Shown one piece after another: positions 35,807 through 44,290 of a stretch of 64,000 nt of DNA. Source of the stretch: Heterobilharzia americana (lineage: Eukaryota > Platyhelminthes > Trematoda > Strigeidida > Schistosomatidae); NCBI GenBank assembly GCA_944470555.2, contig OX104128.1:42019920-42083919 (forward strand), in the 5' to 3' direction. The stretch's first letter is position 1; every line of letters starts with the position of its first letter. Below the pieces are notes generated by a model. It was given only the letters and a program-made list of their open reading frames with translations. It did no database searches and was not told where the DNA came from. A program made the position numbers and the translations under genes.

Positions 35807-38793
35807 CCTCGCCTGGTTAACTAGTTCACTAGTTACTAGCCGGTCCTAAGCCCACATAAAGAGGGAAGGTTGGGCATACGGCTACCAACCCTACCCCGTA
35901 AAACAAATCTAACCGCTAAACAAACTTCAAAGCACAAACGATATATAAAAAATAAAAATAAACTTATTCCTCGCTGGAATCGGAGAGGCGAAATGACGCC
36001 AGTTGATGAAAGCCTGCCTTCGGGAAGCCAATCGGCAGGGCCGATGTGTCTTCTCTCTCTCTCGATGGAAGCGAAAGTAAGTGTGGGGACATGGAATTGC
36101 CGCACGATGTTTGAACCCAACAAGGCAGCCCAGATTGCAAACGAGATGAGAAGGTATCACATCGAAGTGCTTGGGATTTGCGAAAGCAGATGGAATGGGA
36201 GTGGACTCTCCAAACTGTCAACTGGACAATCAATAATCTACTCCGATATTATCACCCAGACGACAATCACGAGCACACTGATGTCCCCAACAGCATCGAA
36301 GGCTCTCATGCAGTGGGAACCAATCTCCTCATGCAGGATCATGACAGCAAGATTCAACTCAAAAGGAAGGAAGGTCACAATCATACAATGCTAGGCTATG
36401 CACCTACAAATAATGCAGAGCAAGAGAAGAAGGAGGATTTCTACAGACAACTTCAATCAACACTGGACAAGACACCACTCAAGTTGGAAACATCAAAATC
36501 CATTCTAATGGGCGACATGAATGCCAAACTGGGAGTGGACAACACAGGAAGAGAACTAACCATGGGTCGAGAAGCGCTCGGTGAGGTGATGAGCGAGAAT
36601 GGAGAATTGTTTGCAGAATGCTGTGCATTCAACGATTTGGTGATTGGAGGCCAGGCAGTGTGTTCAAGCACAAGGGTATGCACAAAGCAAGCGACATGGA
36701 TTTCGTCAGATGGACACACTAAAAATCAAATCGACTTTATCTCAATCTCAAGAAAATGGAGACGCAGTCTACTTAACACAAGGTCAAGAAGAGAAGTAGA
36801 TGTAGGTTCAGACCACTATCTAGTGCAAGGAACCTACCTTCAAAATCAAGTTAAAAGCCTTCAAGGAAGTTGGTGATGATAGACCACAGTTCAAGTACAA
36901 CACTCGGAAACTGAAGGATGAAACTACAAAGGAAATCTTCACTTCAGCCATCAAGACAAAATGAGAGATATCGAGGGACACACCTGAATAAACCTGTGTG
37001 GAAGAACACTGGAAGTCTTTGAAAGAGATGTGGAAAGAAACCTGCACAGTTGTATTAGGAAGGAGGAAGAAAGAAGACAAGGAATGGATGTCGACGGATA
37101 CCTGGGAGCTGATAGAGGAGAGGAGGATGGTGAAGCAGAAGATAAACCAGTGCATGGATGCTCAACGACAAGAGGAACTGAGTACAATGTATAAAACACT
37201 ACGCTGGACAAGGAAGTGAGGAAGAGTGTGTGGAGAGACAAAAGACACTTCCACAGCACACTGGCAAGTGAAGCACAACAGGCTGCAGTAAGAGAGACAG
37301 AGACCTGACAACACTGTATCAAATAACCAGGTTGCTATCTGGGAAGAGGTCGACACAGATGAAACCAATAAAAGATGATGTCGGAAATTTAATTACAAAA
37401 GAAAGAAACAAAGGAAACGATGGGCTGACCACTTCAACCACCACCACCATCTGCACTTCGTTCAGAAATACCACCTGCAGCCGACTCACACAACTACAAG
37501 TGAACATAAATCCTCCAACAAAAATGGAAGTCTTGAACGTCATAAAGCTACTGAAATGTGGGAAGGCAGCAGGACCAGATGGAATCCCGCCAGAAGCACT
37601 GAGAGCAGACGCAGAGACAACAGCCGACATGCTCACACCACACCACTATTGCAGAAGGTGTGGAAGGAAGAGAAGGTACCTGACCACTGATTGGAAGAAG
37701 GGTTACCTTGTCAAACTGCCGAAGAAGGGAGACCTCAGTGTTTGCAAGAACTGGCACGGAATCACTCTCCTGTTCACCCAGAGCAAGCAAAATATTATGC
37801 CGCATCATCCTAGAGAGGCTAAAGGATGCATTGGATTCAAAACTACCACCAGAATAGGCTGGCTGGATTCAGTAAGTACAAATCATGTGCGGACCAAATT
37901 GCATCACTTTGCATCATCATAGAACAGAGTACAGATTGGCAGTCAACTCTCCACCTCAACCTCATCGACTTTGAGAAGGCCTTTGACAGCGTCGACTGAG
38001 AGGTAATTTGGAAACCGCTTCATTACTACGGAGTACTGAAAACCCTTATCAGCCTCATTCAACAACTATATGAAGACGCCACATGCCAAGTACTTCACAA
38101 TGGGAAGCTCAGTGATGCTTTTGAAGTGAGGACAGGAAGGAGTGAAACAAGGTTGCCTACTATCACCCATGATATTCTTGATTGTGGTGGACTGGATCAT
38201 GCAGCAAACAGTGAGGAGCGAGAAGAGGGGGATACGCTGACTGGACTGCGGAAAAGAACCTAGAAGATCTGCATTTCACCAACGATGACTTGTGCCTGAT
38301 GTCACACAAACTTGAATATCTACAGACGAAAACTAACAAGTTGGGAGAAGAGGCAGGGCAGGGCAGCGAAGACGGGACTTCAGGTTAATATAGAGAAGAC
38401 AGAGGTGATGAAGATACCCAACCAACGCCACCACCACCATCAACAATCTCCAATCACCACCAACGGGAGAAACTGAAAGGAAGTAACCTCCTTAACCTAT
38501 CTAGGAAGCACCGTTTCAACTACAGGCGGGACAGACGAGGATTTCAAAGCCAGCCAGGATCGAAAAAAGCAAGACTGGTGTTCATTAGCCTCGACTGAAA
38601 TCCCCATGTGAAGCGACGAGTTGGTCGTCCGAGGGTGACATGGAGGAGAGCGTATGAGGAGGAAATGGGAGCTTCTGGGCTGTCATGGAGCCAGATTCAA
38701 AAGATTTCAGAGAACAGAGGTCACTGGAGACGTGCTACTGAAGCCCTGTGTTCCATTAGGAATCCAAGCGACTAATAATAATAATAATAATAA

Positions 38794-38797
<4 letters not shown>
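35807..38797 (+). mobile_element. RTE family A element A2, near full-length, defective
   Basis: Starts at CCTCGCCTGG, one base short of the A1/A3 terminus, and runs to a (TAA)n tail. It inserted in a TA tract, so its TSD is TA-rich and of uncertain length. Its 5' kilobase is nearly identical to A3, differing at about 2 of 174 residues in the leader-plus-endonuclease frame. Near the 3' end it lacks about 315 bp relative to A1 (42678-42992), joined at a shared CCT. It carries several frameshifts and stops. Confidence 0.85.
35870..38775 (+). pseudogene. A2 endonuclease/reverse transcriptase, multiply frameshifted
   Basis: The leader runs in frame into the endonuclease (VSVGTWNCRTM, GICESRWNGSG), then a net 5-nt insertion near 36391 shifts frame; GDMNAKLG, QIDFISIS and VGSDHYLV follow in the new frame. 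The RT part shows KCGKAAGPDGIPPEAL, LVKLPKKGDLSVCKNW, LIDFEKAFDSVD followed by a TGA, and LHFTNDD in place of LDFADD. A 315-bp deletion removes part of the C-terminal region after the connection helix, and the reading frame is further broken around the His/Gln tract. The leader lesions, the insertion and the broken catalytic box are the same as in A3. Confidence 0.8.

Positions 38798-38861
<64 letters not shown>
38798..38861. repeat. (TA)n microsatellite, about 32 units
   Basis: An uninterrupted TA tract directly abuts the TAA tail of A2. The 5' side of the insertion has only about 5-6 TA units (35795-35806), so the 3' duplicate expanded after insertion or the original site was split asymmetrically. 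Confidence 0.9.
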
Positions 38862-38862
<1 letters not shown>

Positions 38863-39229
38863 CCTCATGAATGGACCACCCAGTATGCAGTACACAACAC
38901 GACTAAGAACATGCTTCTGTGCTACATATATTCTCCACCATATATTTCTATATATATCTGGAATCAAAATAGCAGATAAAAGTGGTGACGTAAAGGTAAA
39001 AAATATTAATTAACAATATCAAGTAGATGCGTGAAAGGGAAGACATAGTGGGAAAATCAGCATTTAAAAAATCATATGAATCAATCTGTAATATAAAATT
39101 GAAACACAGGCAATATCAAGGCATCTGTGCAGGAGCTGATATACCGTTACAAACAGAGCAATTCAGTTCAGCCAATGACTAGAGGAAATAGGGAACAACA
39201 TAAAACTATACCTGCCGCACAAGAAGTGG

Positions 39230-39425
39230 CTATGGTGACTCAGGGACCTAGTAGATAACGTTCTGGTGTTTGAAGTCTTCTGCCCTTGGTTCGAGTCCCG
39301 GTGGAAACAACATTCACTGGGAGGCAGGTTTATCTAGCTGACGAGTCCCAAGTAGGACGGATCGCATACTTCGGATTCGGTTGCTAGCCCCTTTCCGTCA
39401 ATAATGTATGAATCAAGGTTTAGTT
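39230..39425 (+). repeat. Hammerhead-SINE relic H5 (SM-alpha-like)
   Basis: A tRNA-like head (AGTAGATAACGTTCTGG, B box GGTTCGAGTCCC) precedes CTGACGA (39338-39344), a perfect 4-bp stem II GTCC/GGAC with a 6-nt loop (39345-39358) and then GGAT (39359-39362) where the hammerhead core needs GAAA. The following GGATTCGGTTGCTAGCC matches the stem I side of H4. Stem II and the first core strand are intact; the second core strand is destroyed. Confidence 0.65.
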
Positions 39426-39871
39426 ACTCCATTCTAAATAGAATAGTTGCCAGTAGCTTATTTATTATTATTATATTAAATATTACATTCTTAGGAGTCA
39501 TTACAATATAAACTCAAAATGCAATCCTCTATCTCCAAAGAGAAATAACAGTTTATCTGTATTTGTTGACGTTTTCAATGTGTCCAGCAAACCAATTCAT
39601 TTCATTGTTTTTAATTAACGTTCATTCTTTGTTAGTGAATTATTTTCTTTACCTTTAATTCCTGTATTGGGTGGGAATTTCTTCCAAACAGTGAAAAGGT
39701 TTATTACTGTTATGCATCTGTTATACAGTGACGTACTGAACCTCATTTTATATAATTCTTCACAAACAACTTATGTACTTTTTCTCTAACGTCCATGAAC
39801 CCACTTATTATTCTTATCTCCCTTAAGAGACTACATCTTATTTTAACGTTAATGGGGATTTCATGTTTACG

Positions 39872-39906
39872 GTAGCATTCATCCCGAACTGACATCAGTT
39901 GATGGT
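39872..39906 (-). repeat. SINE family T tail fragment
   Basis: GAACTGACATCAGTTGATGG matches the family T tail seen at 5517 and 2080. The body is not recognisable. It lies about 65 bp upstream of the A1 insertion. Confidence 0.35.
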
Positions 39907-39957
39907 GAGTTCTACGCTGAACATAAAATCCTTATTAACCTTTAAATATACTACTGC

Positions 39958-39970
39958 ATAATGCTCATTA
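39958..39970. repeat. Target-site duplication of element A1, left copy
   Basis: ATAATGCTCATTA is repeated exactly at 43188-43200. Because the tail is (TAA)n, the first three bases could belong to the tail, so the certain duplication is 10-13 bp. Confidence 0.85.
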
Positions 39971-39982
39971 ACCTCGCCTGGT

Positions 39983-40000
39983 TAACTAGTTTACTAGTTA
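39983..40000 (+). promoter_or_regulatory. Conserved inverted repeat at the RTE 5' end
   Basis: TAACTAGT, a 2-nt gap (TT), then ACTAGTTA form a perfect 8-bp inverted repeat 12 bp from the element's 5' end. A2 and A3 have the same repeat with gap TC. Conservation between lineages hints at a structural or transcriptional role, but this is inference. Confidence 0.5.
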
Positions 40001-40218
40001 CTAGCCGGTCCTAAGCCCGGGTAAAGAGGGAAGGTTGGGCATAGGGCTAGCAACCCTACCCCGTAAAACAAATCTAACCGCTAAAGAAACTTCAAAGCAC
40101 AAACAAAATATAAAAAATGAAAACAAACTTATTCCCCGCTGGAATCGGAGAGGCGAAATGACGCCAGTTGGTGAAAGCCTTCGGGAAGCCAATCGGCCGA
40201 TGTGTCTTCTCTCTCTCG

Positions 40219-43176
40219 ATGAAAGCGAAAGTAAGTGTGGGGACATGGAATGGCCGCACGATGTTTGAACCCAGCAAGGCAGCCCAGATTGCAAACGAGA
40301 TGAGAAGGTATCACATCGAAGTGCTTGGGATTTGCGAAAGCAGATGGAATGGGAGTGGACTCTCCAAACTGTCAACTGGAGAATCAATAATCTACTCCGG
40401 TCACCCAGACGCCAACCACGAGCACACTGAGGGAGTGGCTATCATGATGTCCTCAAGAGCATCGAAGGCTCTCATGCAGTGGGAACCAATCTCCTCCAGG
40501 ATCATGACAGCAAGATTCAACTCAAAAGGAAGAAAGGTCACAATCATACAATGTTATGCACCTACAAATAATGCAGAGCAAGAGAAAAAGGAGGAATTCT
40601 ACAGACAACTTCAATCAACACTGGACAAGACGTCAGTTGGCGATATCAAAATTCTAATGGGCGACATGAATGCCAAACTGGGAGGGGACAACACAGGAAG
40701 AGAACTAACCATGGGTCGAGAGGCGCTAGGTGAAATGAATGAGAATGGAGAATTGTTTGCAGAATTCTGCGCATTCAACGATTTGGTGATTGGAGGCAGT
40801 GTGTTCAGGCACAAAGATATCCACAAAGCGACATGGATTTCACCAGATGGACACACTAAAAATCAAATCGACTTTATCTCAATCTCAAGAAAATGGAGAC
40901 GCAGTCTACTTAACACAAGGTCAAGAAGAGGAGCAGATGTAGGTTCAGACCACTACCTAGTGCAAGGAACCTTCCAAATCAAGTTAAAGGCCTTCAAGGA
41001 AGCTGGTGATAGACCTCAACCCAAGTACAACACTCGGAAACTGAAGGATGAAACTACAAAGGAGATCTTCATGGCAGCCATCAAGACAAAATGGGAGACG
41101 TCGAGGGACATCCCTGAAGAAACCTGTGTGGAAGAACACTGGAAGTCTTTGAAAGCTATGTGGAAAGAAACCTGCACAGTAGTATTAGGAAGGAAGAAGA
41201 AAGAAGACAAGGAATGGATCTCGACGGATACCTGGAAGCTGATAGAGGAGAGGAGGATGGTGAAGCAGAAGATAAACCAGTGCAAGGATGCTCAACGACA
41301 AGAGGAACTGAGCACAATGTATAAAACACTGGACAAAGAAGTGAAGAAGAGTGCACGCAAAGACAAAAGACACTTCTACGAAACACTGGCAAGTGAAGCA
41401 GAACAGGCTGCAGGTAAGAGAGACCTGACGACATTGTATCAAATAACCAGGTTGCTATCAGGGAATAGACCAACACAGATGAAACCAATAAAAGATGAAG
41501 AAGGAAATTTAATTACGAAAGAAGAGAAACAGAGGAAACAATGGGCCAACCACTTCAAGAAGCTCTTGAATCGACCACCACCTGCACTTCGTCCAGAAAT
41601 ACCACCTGCAGCCGCTGAACTACAAGTGAACATTAATCCCCCAACGAAAATGGAAGTCCTGAACGCCATAAAGCTACTGAAATGCGGGAAAGCAGCAGGA
41701 CCAGATGGAATACCGCCAGAAGCACTGAGAACAGATGCAGAGACAACAGCGGCCATGCTCACACCACTATTGCAGAAGGTGTGGAAGGAAGAGAAGGTAC
41801 CTGACGATTGGAAGAAGGGTTACCTTGTCAAACTGCCGAAGAAGGGAGACCTCAGTGCTTGCAAGAACTGGCGCGGAATCACTCTCCTGTCCACCCCAAG
41901 TAAAATATTAAGCCGCATCATCCTGGAGAGGCTAAGGGATGCACTGGATTCAAAACTACGACCGGAACAGGCAGGCTTCAGGAAGTACAAATCATGTGCA
42001 GACCAAATTGCAACGCTTCGTATCATCATAGAACAGAGCATAGAATGGCAATCACCTCTCCACCTCAACTTCATCGACTTTGAGAAGGCCTTTGACAGCG
42101 TCGACCGAGAAGTAATTTGGAAACTGCTTCAATACTACGGAGTACCGCAAACCTTTATCCGCCTCATTCAACAACTATATGAAGATGCTACATGCCAAGT
42201 AATCCACAATGGGAAGCTCAGTGATGCCTTTGAAGTGAAGACAGGAGTGAAACAAGGTTGCCTACTATCCCCCATGATATTCTTGATTGTGGTGGACTGG
42301 ATCATGCAGCAAACAGTAGGCAGCGAGAAGAGGGGGATACACTGGACGACGGAAAAGAACCTAGAAGACTTGGATTTCGCCGATGACTTATGCCTAATGT
42401 CACATAAACTTGAAGATCTGCAGGCAAAAACTAACAAGTTGATAGAAGAGGCAGCGAAGACGGGACTTCAGGTGAATATAGAGAAGACAGAAGTGATGAA
42501 GATACCGCACCACCACCATCAACAACAACAACAACAAACTCCAATCACCGTCAACGGGAGAAACTTAAAGGAAGTAACCTCCTTCACTTATCTAGGAAGC
42601 ACTGTTTCAACTACAGGCGGGACAGACGAGGACGTCAAAGTCAGAATCGGAAAAGCAAGACAGGCGTTCATCAGCCTGAAACCAGTGTGGAGATCTTCTG
42701 CACTCAGCATGCGGAACAAGATACGGATTTTCAACACCAACGTAAAGTCAGTGCTCTTGTATGGCTCAGAGACTTGGCGCGTCACGAAAGGTATTTCCAA
42801 TAAACTACAGACATTCATCAACAACTGCTTACGCTCGCTGCTGAAGATCAGATGGCCAGAAAAAATAAGCAACAAGGAACTCTGGGAACGAACCAACCAA
42901 GAACCTATCACGCAACAAATATGCAGGAAGAAGTGGAGATGGATTGGCCATGCACTGAGAAGGCCGACTGAGGACATCACGCGTCAGGCCCTCGAGTGGA
43001 ATCCCCATGGGAAGCGACGAGTTGGACGTCCGAGGGTGACATGGAGGAGGTCGTGCGAGGAGGAAATGAGAGCTTCTGGGCTGTCGTGGGACCAGGTTCA
43101 AAAGATCTCAGAGAACAGAGGTCACTGGAGGCGTGCTGCTGAAGCCCTATGTTCCACTAGGAACCCAAGGGACTAA
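40219..43176 (+). CDS. RTE-clade endonuclease/reverse transcriptase, 985 aa, intact
   Basis: The protein nicks target DNA and reverse-transcribes its own RNA at the nick (target-primed reverse transcription). I chose ATG 40219: an in-frame TGA lies at 40159 and no earlier ATG follows it. Residues 5-246 form an EEP endonuclease: N11 in GTWNGRTM, E40 in GICESRW, D149/N151 in GDMNAK, D218 in QIDF, D244-H245 in GSDH. The RT spans roughly 470-760: GPDGI at 494, catalytic D620 in FIDFEKAFD, GVKQG at 676-680 and the catalytic F-A-D-D at 720-723. All catalytic residues I could check are present. A His4-Gln6 tract follows, then FTYLGS and a C-terminal RWIGHALRR region. The TAA stop is the first unit of the TAA tail. 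It fits a functional RTE protein, though activity is unproven. Confidence 0.95.
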   Translation: MKAKVSVGTWNGRTMFEPSKAAQIANEMRRYHIEVLGICESRWNGSGLSKLSTGESIIYSGHPDANHEHTEGVAIMMSSRASKALMQWEPISSRIMTARFNSKGRKVTIIQCYAPTNNAEQEKKEEFYRQLQSTLDKTSVGDIKILMGDMNAKLGGDNTGRELTMGREALGEMNENGELFAEFCAFNDLVIGGSVFRHKDIHKATWISPDGHTKNQIDFISISRKWRRSLLNTRSRRGADVGSDHYLVQGTFQIKLKAFKEAGDRPQPKYNTRKLKDETTKEIFMAAIKTKWETSRDIPEETCVEEHWKSLKAMWKETCTVVLGRKKKEDKEWISTDTWKLIEERRMVKQKINQCKDAQRQEELSTMYKTLDKEVKKSARKDKRHFYETLASEAEQAAGKRDLTTLYQITRLLSGNRPTQMKPIKDEEGNLITKEEKQRKQWANHFKKLLNRPPPALRPEIPPAAAELQVNINPPTKMEVLNAIKLLKCGKAAGPDGIPPEALRTDAETTAAMLTPLLQKVWKEEKVPDDWKKGYLVKLPKKGDLSACKNWRGITLLSTPSKILSRIILERLRDALDSKLRPEQAGFRKYKSCADQIATLRIIIEQSIEWQSPLHLNFIDFEKAFDSVDREVIWKLLQYYGVPQTFIRLIQQLYEDATCQVIHNGKLSDAFEVKTGVKQGCLLSPMIFLIVVDWIMQQTVGSEKRGIHWTTEKNLEDLDFADDLCLMSHKLEDLQAKTNKLIEEAAKTGLQVNIEKTEVMKIPHHHHQQQQQQTPITVNGRNLKEVTSFTYLGSTVSTTGGTDEDVKVRIGKARQAFISLKPVWRSSALSMRNKIRIFNTNVKSVLLYGSETWRVTKGISNKLQTFINNCLRSLLKIRWPEKISNKELWERTNQEPITQQICRKKWRWIGHALRRPTEDITRQALEWNPHGKRRVGRPRVTWRRSCEEEMRASGLSWDQVQKISENRGHWRRAAEALCSTRNPRD

Positions 43177-43187
43177 TAATAATAATA

Positions 43188-43200
43188 ATAATGCTCATTA
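43188..43200. repeat. Target-site duplication of element A1, right copy
   Basis: Exact repeat of 39958-39970 immediately after the TAA tail. Confidence 0.85.
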
Positions 43201-43214
43201 GTAAGATGCTAAGA

Positions 43215-43545
43215 GATGGATTTCCCGAAGTTCGAACGAGAAGCCGTGACCTGTGGAGTTATCCATTTGGAAGCAAAGCGGATGTTAACTGAAGGTTATA
43301 ACTGATTATCACGCTATGTCGCGAACTGACCAAAGTAGGAAACTGTGGACCATAGAAGTAAGACCCAGTAGCTGAATGGTTAACGCTTCCGCCGCGAAAC
43401 CTTAATGCAGTGATTCCGATCCCTCTCAGGACAGTGGGTGCGTATTTCTGAGGAGTCACACATTGGGCGGAAGCGGCTGTCAAGTTCTCTAAGGTTCCCA
43501 ATAGTTTTCCAACTAATGTCAGTCTGTGATGCATGCTACCTCATG
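43215..43545 (+). repeat. tRNA-derived SINE, family T, copy 5
   Basis: Contains CCAGTAGCTGAATGGTTAACGC (A-box region, 43366 onward), a B-box-like TGATTCCGATCCC, the body block CTGAGGAGTC and the tail CCAACTAATGTCAGTCTGTG. A head of about 110 bp before the tRNA part resembles that of copies 3 and 4. It lies just downstream of element A1. Confidence 0.6.
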
Positions 43546-44149
43546 CATTTTACTTGTTTTCCTTATTCAAGATATTTGTGTGCATATTTCCATCCAATAC
43601 GGCATGGCCTACATCAGGAAGCGCGTAAAGTATCGCGCCTAATTTTTATCAATTCATTATATATGATTTCTAAACTTTTGTTGGTTGTTTTCGGGCTCTG
43701 CATGAAGCTCTAAATACCAACTATGATCCTAAAGTTTAAGAAATACGTGGAATGGAAGTGCTTTACAAAGTTAACAGATCATAATTATTTGTTAGAGGCC
43801 CTTTGGTTGAAATATGAGTCAGTAATCCCTCGCATTTCTTACCAATTACTGAAAAAAGTATCAGACTAAACAAACAGTGCCGTCTTTATTACTTTTCTGT
43901 CTTCAGTTATATGATCAGATTGGTCGAAACACTGTTCAGTACTTACTAGTCACCTAATTCATGTCAGAATTTCTAATGAGATGCTGTGATTTGTGAATTC
44001 AAAATAGTTGGGGTATGGAGAATAAACGCCTGTCGATGACACTGGATTTTAGTCTCATTTTATCGCCGACAGACAGCAGTAGTTAGTGGAGCAGTAGGTA
44101 TCAACTCAGTTGTTGAAAGTTGACGTGTTTGACGCAAATCATGATGTTC

Positions 44150-44290
44150 CCAGACTCAACTTTTTGTTCGCTCGTGGCTGCGCACTACTGAGAAGCATAA
44201 TTTAGGATGAGACAGCTGTCCATAACCATCATATATTGCAGTGATGTTCCAACTAATATCATTTAATGATGAATACTACCCATGAGAACT
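44150..44290 (+). repeat. tRNA-derived SINE, family T, copy 6 (body and tail)
   Basis: GCGCACTACTGAGAAG, GAGACAGCTGTCC and CCAACTAATATCATTTAATG follow in the order of the family T body and tail. No tRNA head is seen. Bases 43546-44149 hold nothing I recognise. Confidence 0.5.

Larger units (their letters stand above)
39971..43187 (+). mobile_element. RTE family A element A1, intact and full-length
   Basis: A 3217-bp non-LTR retrotransposon with a defined 5' terminus shared with A3, a leader of about 250 bp, one long open frame and a (TAA)n tail, flanked by a short perfect TSD. A single EEP-RT protein, very short 3' region and trinucleotide tail are hallmarks of the RTE clade; SR2 and Perere-3 are named schistosome RTEs, but I do not assign this element to either. 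It is the only copy in the window with an uninterrupted frame and is a candidate source of activity for the others. Confidence 0.9.

Noticed and set aside
35836..36233. Several minus-strand open frames of 77-95 codons opposite the A2 leader, repeated opposite A3 and A1
   Set aside because: They are antisense shadows of the RTE leader and endonuclease frames; the sense frames carry the conserved EEP motifs.
38654..39013. 119-codon plus-strand frame running through the (TA)n tract
   Set aside because: It is the end of the A2 pseudogene read through the TAA tail and TA microsatellite, giving an artefactual Asn and Ile-Tyr repeat.
39971..40160. Possible HDV-like ribozyme at the RTE 5' end, as known in some RTE and R2 elements
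   Set aside because: I could find stable hairpins but not the nested double-pseudoknot pairing with a P1 helix at the first bases. TCGCCT does match AGGCGA about 170 nt downstream, too far and unsupported by the rest of the fold.
42588..42980. A 130-codon antisense frame inside the A1 reverse transcriptase gene
   Set aside because: It lies opposite the conserved C-terminal region and its recurrence opposite A3 follows from element homology.
39871..43545. Reading the SINE tail at 39.88 kb and the SINE at 43.2 kb as one SINE split by the A1 insertion
   Set aside because: The two pieces are in opposite orientations, so they cannot be halves of one copy.
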